Below, piece by piece: positions 33,112-41,215 of a DNA stretch of 45,071 bases. The notes under the pieces are model-generated. The model was not told where the DNA came from, made no database searches, and saw only the letters and a list, made by a program, of their open reading frames with translations. The stretch's first letter is position 1; every line of letters begins with the position of its first letter. The DNA comes from Fusicatenibacter sp. (GTDB lineage: Bacteria > Bacillota > Clostridia > Lachnospirales > Lachnospiraceae), in assembly GCA_017887445.1 (NCBI GenBank), contig JAGHIA010000178.1, positions 1-45,071 of the forward strand, in the 5' to 3' direction. The translations under genes and the position numbers were made by a program.

Positions 33112-35424
33112 TTATTTTTCCTCTGTCTCAAATTTCTGTTCCAGCTCTTTTTTCAGGTTCTTTTTCACAACGGTTTTCTTCTGGCGCGTCTTGGCGGTCT
33201 TATTGTCCTTGGCTTTTTCGGCGGGACGGCTGTAGCTGAACACGGAAATGCCAAGAGCAGGGATTTTCACAGAGATGGAATTTTTCCGCTCGTCACACTC
33301 CGCCTTCTTTGACATCTTCACTCTCGGATTTACCACGCCCGCGCCGCCAAAGCTCTCCGCGTCGCTGTTGAAGATTTCCTTGTATTTTCCCGGATAGGGA
33401 ACGCCGATCATATAGTTGTCATGAGCAACATTCGAGAAGTTGCATACCACCAGCAGCGTGTCCTCTCTCTTCTTTCCTTTGCGCATGAAGATCAGCAGAT
33501 TCTTCTCCCATTCCAGGCAGTTGATCCACTCAAAGCCGTCGGGAGTAAAATCATTTTCATACAGCGCCGGACACTCTTTGTACAGCTTAAGCAGCGCTTT
33601 CATGTAATCCTGCAGCTTCTTGTGACCATCATCCTCCTTAAGCAGCTCCCAGTCCAGGCCCCGCAGCTCGCTCCACTCGCGGATCTGTCCGAACTCCTGG
33701 CCCATAAACAGCAGCTTCTTGCCGGGATGGGTCAGCTGATATCCATACGCCAGGCGCAGGTTCGAAAGCTTCTGGGACTCGTCCCCCGGCATCTTGGTAT
33801 ACAGGGAACCTTTCATGTGTACCACCTCGTCGTGAGAAATACTCAGCAGGAATTTCTCACTGTACGCGTAGATCATGGAGAAGGTCAGCTGGTCGTGATG
33901 AGAACCGCGGAATACCGGGTCGTTTTTCATATACTCGATAAAGTCGTTCATCCATCCCATGTTCCACTTGTAGTCAAAGCCAAGACCGTCGTCCTCCAGG
34001 TCGCCGGTGATTTTCGGCCATGCGGTGGATTCCTCGGCGATCAGCATGGCGTCGGGGATTTTCTTCTTGAAGACACTGTTGAGATGCTTCAGGAACTCAA
34101 TGGCCTCCAGATTTTCATTGCCGCCGTACATGTTCGCCACCCACTCGCCGTCCTGCTTGCCGTAATCCAGATACAGCATGGAGGCCACCGCGTCCATGCG
34201 GATACCGTCCGCGTGGTACTCCTTCGCCCAGAACAGCGCGTTGGCGATGAGGAAGTTCGTCACCTGGGGTCTTCCGTAATTGTAGATCAGTGTGCCCCAG
34301 TGAGGATGGGAACCCTGCCGCGGGTCCAGATGCTCGTAGAGGCAGGTACCGTCAAAGGCTGACAGTCCGAAGGTATCCCTGGGGAAATGAGCCGGCACCC
34401 AGTCCAGGATCACGCCGATCCCCTGCTGGTGCATGTAATCCATAAAATATTTAAAGTCCTCCGGCGTTCCGTAGCGGGCCGTGGGCGCGTAGTATCCTGT
34501 CACCTGATAGCCCCAGGACTCGTCCAGCGGGTGTTCCATCACCGGCATCAGCTCCACATGGGTGAATCCCATTTCCTTCACATACTCAGCCAGCAGCGGC
34601 GCGATCTCGCGGTAATTGTAAAAGACGCGGTCATCCTCCGGCTTTTTCCAGGAGCCAAGGTGCATCTCGTACACATACATCGGCGTTTTGTCCCCCTGGA
34701 CTTTACGTCTCTGTTTCATCCAGTTGTCGTCCTGCCAGCGGTACTTTTTCAGATCTGTCACCACGCTGGCGTTGTCCGGCCGCAGCTGAGCCGCGTTGGC
34801 GTATGGATCCGCTTTCAGGTACACCAGCCCGCCCTTGGCCTTGATCTCGTATTTGTACAGCGCGCCTTCTCCTACGCCGGGGATAAACAACTCGTAGATC
34901 CCGGACTCGTGCAGATGCATCTGGTGACGTCTGCCGTCCCAACGGTTAAAATCTCCCACGACGCTGACCCGTACCGCGTTAGGCGCCCATACGGCAAAGC
35001 AGGTGCCGCGCACCCCGTCGATGACCGCCGGGTGCGCGCCCAGCATCTCGTAAACATCATAGCAGATTCCTGCCTCAAACTGTTTCTGCGCTTTTTCATC
35101 CAGCTGGCTGGGGAACGCGTAAGCATCGTAAAACTCCTCTGTTTCCCCTTCCCCTTTGACAACCACAAAACGGTATTCCGGGATTTTCGTGCCAGGCAGA
35201 AGCGCCGCAAAATATCCGCCCTCGTCCTCCTGCGCCATCGGCACCAGTTTGCCGTCCGGCAGAAGCTTTACCGACGCTTCCACCGCGTCCGGAAAGTACC
35301 CCTGGATCAGGATACCGTCCTTTGTCCTGCGGGGACCGAGAATGTTTCTCGGCTGGTTTTCCTCCGAGTAGACAACCGCTTCAATTTCCGCCCAATCCAT
35401 CATTTCATATAACTTATCTTCCAT
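33112..35424 (-). CDS. glgB: 1,4-alpha-glucan branching enzyme
   Basis: 770 residues from MEDKLYEMMDWAEIEAV. N-terminal CBM48-type domain (~130-250), then a GH13 catalytic domain with nucleophile Asp in DGIRMDAVASMLY (~408), acid/base Glu in IAEESTAW (~460) and Asp in SHDEVVH (~531), and a Lys-rich C-terminal tail. Forms alpha-1,6 branches in glycogen. ATG at 35424 has AGGAGG 12 nt upstream, a long gap; a mini-frame MVTNGR starts right at that SD and ends at the glgB start, so coupling is possible. No other glg gene is in the window. Confidence 0.95.
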   Translation of the reverse strand: MEDKLYEMMDWAEIEAVVYSEENQPRNILGPRRTKDGILIQGYFPDAVEASVKLLPDGKLVPMAQEDEGGYFAALLPGTKIPEYRFVVVKGEGETEEFYDAYAFPSQLDEKAQKQFEAGICYDVYEMLGAHPAVIDGVRGTCFAVWAPNAVRVSVVGDFNRWDGRRHQMHLHESGIYELFIPGVGEGALYKYEIKAKGGLVYLKADPYANAAQLRPDNASVVTDLKKYRWQDDNWMKQRRKVQGDKTPMYVYEMHLGSWKKPEDDRVFYNYREIAPLLAEYVKEMGFTHVELMPVMEHPLDESWGYQVTGYYAPTARYGTPEDFKYFMDYMHQQGIGVILDWVPAHFPRDTFGLSAFDGTCLYEHLDPRQGSHPHWGTLIYNYGRPQVTNFLIANALFWAKEYHADGIRMDAVASMLYLDYGKQDGEWVANMYGGNENLEAIEFLKHLNSVFKKKIPDAMLIAEESTAWPKITGDLEDDGLGFDYKWNMGWMNDFIEYMKNDPVFRGSHHDQLTFSMIYAYSEKFLLSISHDEVVHMKGSLYTKMPGDESQKLSNLRLAYGYQLTHPGKKLLFMGQEFGQIREWSELRGLDWELLKEDDGHKKLQDYMKALLKLYKECPALYENDFTPDGFEWINCLEWEKNLLIFMRKGKKREDTLLVVCNFSNVAHDNYMIGVPYPGKYKEIFNSDAESFGGAGVVNPRVKMSKKAECDERKNSISVKIPALGISVFSYSRPAEKAKDNKTAKTRQKKTVVKKNLKKELEQKFETEEK

Positions 35425-35461
35425 TTGTGACCATGACCTCCTTCGCCGGTTGGTTTTCTTA

Positions 35462-35490
35462 ATTGTACCATTTTTCAATGAACTGCACAA
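35462..35490 (-). promoter_or_regulatory. glgB-mscS promoter
   Basis: TTGTGC (35485-35490), 17-nt spacer, TACAAT (35462-35467), about 40 bases before the glgB start. Confidence 0.75.
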
Positions 35491-35498
35491 GAAGTTTC

Positions 35499-35531
35499 AG
35501 CGTAACAGTTCCGCTTACCTAAACCGTTATG
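35499..35531. repeat. Family I-like degenerate palindrome, copy I
   Basis: CGTAACAGTTCCGC ... AAACCGTTATG, an imperfect palindrome whose outer parts match the family I end. The DUF1015 gene's TAA stop is the TAA of its TAAC end. Confidence 0.55.
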
Positions 35532-36768
35532 AAAGATCGATCTCATGGATGAGAAGTCCGCTGCGCAGCTTCGGCTCAAACCATGTGGATTTGGGCGGCA
35601 TCAGCCGTCCCGCGTCAGCCACCGCGAACAGTTCTTCCATGGAGGTGGGATACATGGCGAAGGCTGCCGCCGCGTCCTCCTGGCAGCGGCGCTCCAGCTC
35701 CTCCAGCCCGCGGATGCCGCCGACAAAATCAATCCTCCGGTCGGTCTTCGGGTCGCGAATGCCAAGCACCGGAGCCAGCACCTCCCGCTGCAGCAAGGCC
35801 ACGTCCAGCCCCTCCACCGGGTCGTCCGCCGCACGTTCCGGCCTGGTCTCCAGCCGGTACCAGCTCCCGCCAAGGCAAAGGCCCAGCTCACCTTTCCTGC
35901 GCGGATGCACCTTCTGGTCCTCTGCCGTGATCCGAAAGACCGGTTTCAGTTTTTCCAGGAACTCCTCCGGCGTATATCCGTTTAAATCCCGTACCACCCG
36001 GTTGTAATCAAGAATCGTCAGCTCATCCTCGGCAAACAGAACCGACAGAACGTACCGGACTTCCGCGTCCGCGGATATCTGCCCCTGTTCCTGACAGCAT
36101 TTGCGGCAGACAGCCGCCGCCGAGGCTGCTCTGTGATGCCCATCGGCTATGTAGGTATGGGGGATCCGCCCAAACTGTTCCGTCAGGGCAGCTATAGTCT
36201 GCGGGTCAGAGATCCGCCACACCTGGTGGCGGATGCCATCCTCCGCGGTAAAATCGTACAGAGGCTCCTGCTGTTTCTGCTGCTCCAGGATCCCGCTGAC
36301 CGTCTCGTCCCTGCGGTACGCCAGAAATACCGGGCCGGTCTGGGCGCCGCAGGCCTCCACATGACGGATCCGGTCCGCCTCTTTCTCCGCCCTGGTGTTC
36401 TCGTGTCGGCGGATCACTCCCCGCTGGTAATCGTCCAGGGAAGAACAGGCCGCAAGACCCGTCTGGGTGCGCCCGTTTCTCGTCAGGGCATAGACATAAT
36501 AGCAGGGCGCCGTCTCCCGCAGGTAAACACCCTCCTGAATCTGCCGGCGCAGAAGCTCTCCGGCTTTTTTGTAAACCTCCGGCGCGTAAGGGTCATAGCC
36601 GGCGGGAAACTGTGTCTCCGGCCGGTCGATATTGAGAAAGCTGTACGGATGCCCCTGGACTGCCTCCCGGGCCTCCTCCTCGCCGTATACGTCGTAGGGC
36701 AGCGCCGCCGCCTGAGCCGCCAGCTCCCGGGCAGGGCGCAGGGCGGCAAAAGGTCTGATCGTAGCCAT
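35527..36768 (-). CDS. DUF1015 family protein
   Basis: 413 residues, typical length for DUF1015. Conserved features: N-terminal MATIRPFAALRP and ALPYDVYGEEEA, SFLNIDRPE, RGVIRRHENT, YIADGHHRAASA, and FVLFAEDELTILDYNR-type segment (here VLFAEDELTILDYNRVV). The family often neighbours serine biosynthesis genes in clostridia, and here it follows serC-serA. No enzyme activity is assigned. Its own -10 (TATAAT, 36795-36800) lies upstream and a terminator separates it from serA. Confidence 0.85.
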   Translation of the reverse strand: MATIRPFAALRPARELAAQAAALPYDVYGEEEAREAVQGHPYSFLNIDRPETQFPAGYDPYAPEVYKKAGELLRRQIQEGVYLRETAPCYYVYALTRNGRTQTGLAACSSLDDYQRGVIRRHENTRAEKEADRIRHVEACGAQTGPVFLAYRRDETVSGILEQQKQQEPLYDFTAEDGIRHQVWRISDPQTIAALTEQFGRIPHTYIADGHHRAASAAAVCRKCCQEQGQISADAEVRYVLSVLFAEDELTILDYNRVVRDLNGYTPEEFLEKLKPVFRITAEDQKVHPRRKGELGLCLGGSWYRLETRPERAADDPVEGLDVALLQREVLAPVLGIRDPKTDRRIDFVGGIRGLEELERRCQEDAAAAFAMYPTSMEELFAVADAGRLMPPKSTWFEPKLRSGLLIHEIDLS

Positions 36769-36823
36769 GATCCAAAATCTCCTTTTACAAAACGATTATA
36801 AGCCGCATAGAAACTATGCCTTC

Positions 36824-36856
36824 CTGCCGTCTGTGCGGTAAAGCCACAGACCGCAG
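36824..36856. repeat. Hairpin related to the family I inner module
   Basis: CTGCCGTCTGTG / CACAGACCGCAG (one mismatch), resembling the GGTCTGTGCATTTACTGCACAG module but without the GTAAC ends. Between serA and the DUF1015 gene. Confidence 0.4.
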
Positions 36857-36868
36857 GAACAATCAGAA

Positions 36869-36898
36869 AGCCGCCGCACTCCAACGGCCGCGGCGGCT
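36869..36898 (-). terminator. Terminator of serC-serA
   Basis: AGCCGCCGC / GCGGCGGCT stem with 12-nt loop, 29 bases before the serA stop position on the map, i.e. downstream of serA; minus strand continues TTTCTGATT. Confidence 0.65.
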
Positions 36899-36926
36899 CT
36901 GTCTTCACAGGTCAACTATCCCTGTT

Positions 36927-38090
36927 TTATTTTACGATGCGTACCCGGAGCACACCTTCCACCTGCTCCAGCAGCCGCACCATCTCCTCTGTGGACGGAC
37001 TCTCCAGATCCATCATGGTGTAAGCGTACTCGCCTTTTCCTTTGTTGACCAAGTCCGAAATATTGACGCCGGCATCTCCGGTCACCTTTGTGAACTGACT
37101 CAGCATATTGGGAATGTTTCTGTGGCAGATGGTGATGCGTCCTTTCGCCGTGCACATGCCCATCTCGCAGTTGGGGAAGTTCACGGAATTCCGGATGTTT
37201 CCGTTTTCCATAAAATCACGGATCTCCTTCACGGCCATGATCGCGCAGTTATCCTCGGACTCCTCTGTGGAAGCGCCCAGATGCGGCGTAACGATCACAC
37301 CTTTCGCGCCCGCCACCTTGGGGTTGGCAAAGTCGGTGGCGTACCGTTTGATCTTTCCGCTCTCCAGACCTTTCAGCACCGCGTCCTCGTCAACCAGAAG
37401 GTCTCTGGCGTAATTCAGCAGCACCACGCCGTCCTTCATCATGGCGACGGCTTTTTCATCGATCATACCCTTCGTGCTGTCCAGCAGCGGCACATGGATG
37501 GTAATATAGTCGCACTCCCGGTAAATGTCCTCCACGTTCTGGATATGACGGATGGCCCGGGACAGGTTCCAGGCAGCGTCCACGGAAATATACGGGTCGT
37601 AGCCGTACACCTCCATGCCAAGAGGAATCGCCGCGTTGGCCACCAGCTGACCGATGGCGCCAAGACCGATGATTCCCAGCTTCTTGCCGCTGATCTCACA
37701 TCCGGCAAACTGCTTTTTCTTTTTCTCCGCCAGCTTCTGGATATCCGGATTGTCTTTTTCCTCCTGCACCCAAGCAATGCCTCCGGCGATATCACGGGAT
37801 GCCAGCAGCATTCCGGCAATAACCAGCTCTTTGACGCCATTGGCGTTGGCGCCCGGCGTGTTGAACACGACGATCCCCCGCTCCGCGCACTCGGTCAGCG
37901 GAATGTTGTTGACGCCGGCTCCGGCGCGGGCCACCGCGTAAAGATTTTTGGGAAGCTCCATCTCGTGCATCGACGCGCTGCGCACCAGCACCGCCTGGGC
38001 CTGGTCTGGCTGCTTTGCCATTTCATACTGATTCCCGAACGTTTTCAGTCCCACCTCCGCAATGGGATTCAGGCAATAATACTGATACAT
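36927..38090 (-). CDS. serA: D-3-phosphoglycerate dehydrogenase
   Basis: 387 residues. Rossmann motif GIIGLGAIGQLVANAA (~145), catalytic residues in VLLNYARDLLVDE (Arg) and VTPHLGASTEESEDN (His), and a C-terminal ACT-type domain (~315-387, TGDAGVNISDLVNKGKG). Oxidises 3-phosphoglycerate to 3-phosphohydroxypyruvate, the first step of serine synthesis. Start is ATG at 38090 or the GTG at 38093; either overlaps the serC stop, so translation is coupled. The ACT domain suggests feedback control, but binding of serine is not shown by sequence. Confidence 0.95.
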   Translation of the reverse strand: MYQYYCLNPIAEVGLKTFGNQYEMAKQPDQAQAVLVRSASMHEMELPKNLYAVARAGAGVNNIPLTECAERGIVVFNTPGANANGVKELVIAGMLLASRDIAGGIAWVQEEKDNPDIQKLAEKKKKQFAGCEISGKKLGIIGLGAIGQLVANAAIPLGMEVYGYDPYISVDAAWNLSRAIRHIQNVEDIYRECDYITIHVPLLDSTKGMIDEKAVAMMKDGVVLLNYARDLLVDEDAVLKGLESGKIKRYATDFANPKVAGAKGVIVTPHLGASTEESEDNCAIMAVKEIRDFMENGNIRNSVNFPNCEMGMCTAKGRITICHRNIPNMLSQFTKVTGDAGVNISDLVNKGKGEYAYTMMDLESPSTEEMVRLLEQVEGVLRVRIVK

Positions 38091-39172
38091 CACAGATTCT
38101 CCTCCTCAAATTTTTTCATAAACGCCACCAGCGTCTCAACGCCTTCTTTCGGCATGGCGTTGTAAATGCTGGCGCGCATACCGCCCACGGTGCGGTGCCC
38201 TTTCAGATTCTCCAGACCTGCCGCCTTGGACTCTTTGACAAACTTCGCGTCAAGCTCCGGATTTCCGGTGACAAAAGGTACGTTCATCAGCGAACGGTCC
38301 CTGGGTACGACGGTTCCCCGGAACAGCCTGCTGGAATCCAGATAATCATACAGGATCTTGGCCTTCTCCTGGTTTCTCTCTTTCATAACGGAAAGACCGC
38401 CCATGTTTTTCAGCCACTGAAAGACCTTGCCGCACATATAAATGCTCCAGCAGTTGGGGGTGTTGTACATAGAACCGGCGTCCGCGTGGGTTTTATAGCT
38501 CATCATAGTTGGTGTTCCCGGAAGCACCTGGTCGGTGATCAGATCCTCACGGACAATGGCGATCACCATGCCTGCCGGTCCGATGTTCTTCTGCACGCCG
38601 CCGTAAATGATGCCGTATTTGGATACGTCCACCGGCTCTGACAGAAAGCAGGAGGATACGTCTGAGACAAGCAGCTTTCCCTTGGTGTTGGGAAGTTCCT
38701 GGAATTTTGTGCCGTAGATGGTATTGTTTTCGCAGATGTACACATAATCCGCATCTGGACTGATGGGAAGATCCGAACAGTCGGGAATATAAGAAAAGGT
38801 CTGATCCTCAGACGTGGCCACCTTGTTTGCCCTGCCGTATTTCTGCGCTTCCTGATAGGCTTTCTTCGCCCACTGGCCGGTGACGATATAATCAGCCACA
38901 CGGTTCTTCATCAGGTTCATGGGGATCATGGCAAACTGCAGGGACGCGCCGCCCTGAAGAAACAGAACCTTATACTCTTTTGGTATGTTCATCAGCTCCC
39001 GGAGGTCTGCCTCCGCCTCGTCGATGATCTGCTGAAAGACCGAAGACCGGTGGCTCATCTCCATAACGGACATGCCGCATCCGCGGTAATCCAGCAGTTC
39101 CTCCTGCGCTTCTTTCAAAACCTCCTCCGGCAGTACCGCCGGACCTGCGGAAAAATTGTAAACTCTGCTCAC
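38090..39172 (-). CDS. serC: Phosphoserine aminotransferase
   Basis: 360 residues; class-V PLP fold. NFSAGPAVLPEEVL at the start, LFLQGGASLQFAMIPMNL, and the PLP lysine in YGGVQKNIGPAGM. Converts 3-phosphohydroxypyruvate and glutamate to phosphoserine. The start codon is GTG (39172) with AGGAGG 8 nt upstream; the ATG closer to the SD opens a 3-codon frame only. Overlaps serA (operon). No serB is present. Confidence 0.95.
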   Translation of the reverse strand: MSRVYNFSAGPAVLPEEVLKEAQEELLDYRGCGMSVMEMSHRSSVFQQIIDEAEADLRELMNIPKEYKVLFLQGGASLQFAMIPMNLMKNRVADYIVTGQWAKKAYQEAQKYGRANKVATSEDQTFSYIPDCSDLPISPDADYVYICENNTIYGTKFQELPNTKGKLLVSDVSSCFLSEPVDVSKYGIIYGGVQKNIGPAGMVIAIVREDLITDQVLPGTPTMMSYKTHADAGSMYNTPNCWSIYMCGKVFQWLKNMGGLSVMKERNQEKAKILYDYLDSSRLFRGTVVPRDRSLMNVPFVTGNPELDAKFVKESKAAGLENLKGHRTVGGMRASIYNAMPKEGVETLVAFMKKFEEENL

Positions 39173-39206
39173 TTTCTCATCCTCCTAGCGATTGTTTCGC
39201 TTATTA

Positions 39207-39240
39207 AGAAGAAATACGGTTTTGACACCGTATTTCTTCT
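39207..39240 (-). terminator. Hairpin downstream of ilvB, inside the serC leader
   Basis: Perfect 14-bp stem AGAAGAAATACGGT / ACCGTATTTCTTCT with a 6-nt loop. On the minus strand it follows the ilvB stop and the serC promoter, so it could both terminate ilvB and attenuate serC. The T run after the stem is short. Confidence 0.6.
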
Positions 39241-39273
39241 GTTAATGCGTTATTGCTTTACTGCGATGAACTA

Positions 39274-39302
39274 ATCATACAACGCCGTTAAGTTTTTGTC
39301 AA
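39274..39302 (-). promoter_or_regulatory. serC promoter overlapping the ilvB stop codon
   Basis: TTGACA (39297-39302), 17-nt spacer, TATGAT (39274-39279). The -35 box contains the ilvB stop (TGA). Confidence 0.85.
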
Positions 39303-40966
39303 CCCAAATCGTCCGCGTCGAACACTTCTTCAATGGCCGCTCCGGCCGCTACCATCGGGAATACTTTCTCATCTCTGTCGATCTGGCAGTCGATAACCAC
39401 CGGTCCGCCGCAGGCGACGGCCTCCTCGATGGCCGCTTTGAGATCCTCTTTTTTGGTCACACGGATGCCCTTTGCGCCCATGGCCTCCGCAACCTTCACA
39501 AAGTCTGTCGCGTCGTCCAGGATCGTGTAAGAGTATCTCTGTCCGTAAAACAGCGTCTGCCACTGGCGCACCATACCGAGCACGTGGTTGTTGATGACAA
39601 CTTCCACCACCGGGATCTGGTATCTGGAAAGGGTGGCAATCTCGTTCATATTCATGCGGAAACATCCGTCGCCGGCAATATTGATCACGGTCTTATCCGG
39701 CCTTCCCATCTTCGCGCCCATGGCCGCGCCAAGGCCAAAGCCCATGGTGCCCAGACCGCCGGAGGTCAGAAGCTGGCGCGGCTCCTTGTAGCTGTAATAC
39801 TGGGCCGTCCACATCTGATGCTGTCCCACGTCTGTGGTGATTACCGCGTCGCCTTTGGTCACCCGGTAGATTTCCTCGATCACCGCCGGGCCGGTCATGC
39901 CATCCTCATGTTTCATGGGATAACGCTCCTGCAGCTCATGGATTCTGGCGAGCCATTCCGGATGCTCCTTTGCCTCCAGGCGCTCGTTCAGCCGCCTCAG
40001 CGCTTCCTTCAGATCACCGATGACACAGGCGTCCACCACCACGTTTTTGTTGATCTCCGCCGCGTCAATGTCAAACTGCAGGATCTTGGCGTTCTTGGCG
40101 AACCTGCTGGTATCTCCTGTCACACGGTCGGAGAACCGGGCGCCAAGCACGATCAGCAGGTCGCACTCTGTCACTCCAAGATTGGAGGTTTTCGTTCCGT
40201 GCATACCCAGCATACCGGTGTACAGCGGGTCGTCTCCCGGGAACACGCCTTTACCCATCAGACTGTCGCAGACGGGTGCCTGAAGCGTGTGAGCCAGCTG
40301 GCGCACTTCTTCCGTGGCGCCGGAGATCACCGCGCCGCCGCCGATAAAAATGTACGGACGTTTCGCCTTGCGGATCAGCTCAGCTGCCTCCTCCAGGGCC
40401 TCCTCTGTAATGGTATTCGTCTGACGCTGGATTTTTTCCGGTTCTTTGTATTCATATTCATATTTCGCCGCGGTGACATCCTTGGTGATGTCCACCAGCA
40501 CCGGCCCCGGACGGCCGCTCTTGGCGATGTAGAACGCGCGGCGCAGGGTATCCGCCAGCTGCGTCACGTCCTTGACGATCATGCTGTGCTTGGTGATGGG
40601 CATTACCACGCCGGCGATATCCACCTCCTGGAAACTGTCTTTTCCCAGCAGCGGCTTGCCGACGTTGGCAGTGATCGCCACTACCGGCGAGGAATCCATG
40701 TAGGCGGTGGCGATTCCTGTCACCAGGTTTGTGGCTCCGGGGCCGCTGGTCGCCATACAGACGCCGACCTTTCCCGTCGCCCGGGCATATCCGTCCGCCG
40801 CATGGGCCGCTCCCTGCTCATGGGAGGTCAGGATATGATGGATCTCCGGATGGCTGTACAGCTCGTCGTACACGTTGAGGATGGTTCCTCCCGGATATCC
40901 GAAGACTGTATCAACACCCTGTTCTTTTAAACACTCTATAATAATCTGTGAACCTGTCAGCTGCAT
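39299..40966 (-). CDS. ilvB: Acetolactate synthase large subunit
   Basis: 555 residues from MQLTGSQIIIECLKEQG; ThDP enzyme. Catalytic Glu in SHEQGAAHAADGYARATG (~49), ThDP-binding GDGCFRMNMNEIATLSRY with VVINN after it. Makes acetolactate and acetohydroxybutyrate for valine, leucine and isoleucine. ATG at 40966 has GGAG 9 nt upstream; the longer frame runs into a family I repeat and is not used. No ilvN small subunit is adjacent. Last gene of leuB-ilvD-ilvB. Confidence 0.95.
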   Translation of the reverse strand: MQLTGSQIIIECLKEQGVDTVFGYPGGTILNVYDELYSHPEIHHILTSHEQGAAHAADGYARATGKVGVCMATSGPGATNLVTGIATAYMDSSPVVAITANVGKPLLGKDSFQEVDIAGVVMPITKHSMIVKDVTQLADTLRRAFYIAKSGRPGPVLVDITKDVTAAKYEYEYKEPEKIQRQTNTITEEALEEAAELIRKAKRPYIFIGGGAVISGATEEVRQLAHTLQAPVCDSLMGKGVFPGDDPLYTGMLGMHGTKTSNLGVTECDLLIVLGARFSDRVTGDTSRFAKNAKILQFDIDAAEINKNVVVDACVIGDLKEALRRLNERLEAKEHPEWLARIHELQERYPMKHEDGMTGPAVIEEIYRVTKGDAVITTDVGQHQMWTAQYYSYKEPRQLLTSGGLGTMGFGLGAAMGAKMGRPDKTVINIAGDGCFRMNMNEIATLSRYQIPVVEVVINNHVLGMVRQWQTLFYGQRYSYTILDDATDFVKVAEAMGAKGIRVTKKEDLKAAIEEAVACGGPVVIDCQIDRDEKVFPMVAAGAAIEEVFDADDLG

Positions 40967-40999
40967 GGTCCTATTCTCCTCTCTATCTGTTTTTTCGCA

Positions 41000-41140
41000 A
41001 CAGTTCAGCCTTTCGCTATCCCGCGAGGTGTTTTCGCGCAGAATGCGCGAAAACCCGAGGCCTGCAGCGCGAAACTGCAGGAAACGCAGTTTCTGTGCAT
41101 CGCGAAGCGTGTAATCGTTCAGCAAGGCTGAACTGTTACG
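41000..41140. repeat. Family I palindromic repeat, copy F, flanked by 9-bp direct repeats
   Basis: Ends are ACAGTTCAGCCTT and the matching AAGGCTGAACTGTTACG; the middle has TTTCGCGCAGAATGCGCGAAA and TCGCGAAGCGT. TTTTTCGCA flanks it on both sides (40991-40999 and 41141-41149), a likely target-site duplication. Sits between ilvB and ilvD, in a 249-nt gap with no gene. Confidence 0.78.
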
Positions 41141-41215
41141 TTTTTCGCAGCAACTGCGCATAACCGGACCGCCGCAGAGCAGCGCCAGCCGCAGCTGTTG
41201 CTTTTTTTACGCAGA

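Noticed and set aside
39296-40930. 544-residue plus-strand frame opposite ilvB
   Set aside because: Antisense shadow of a strongly conserved enzyme gene.
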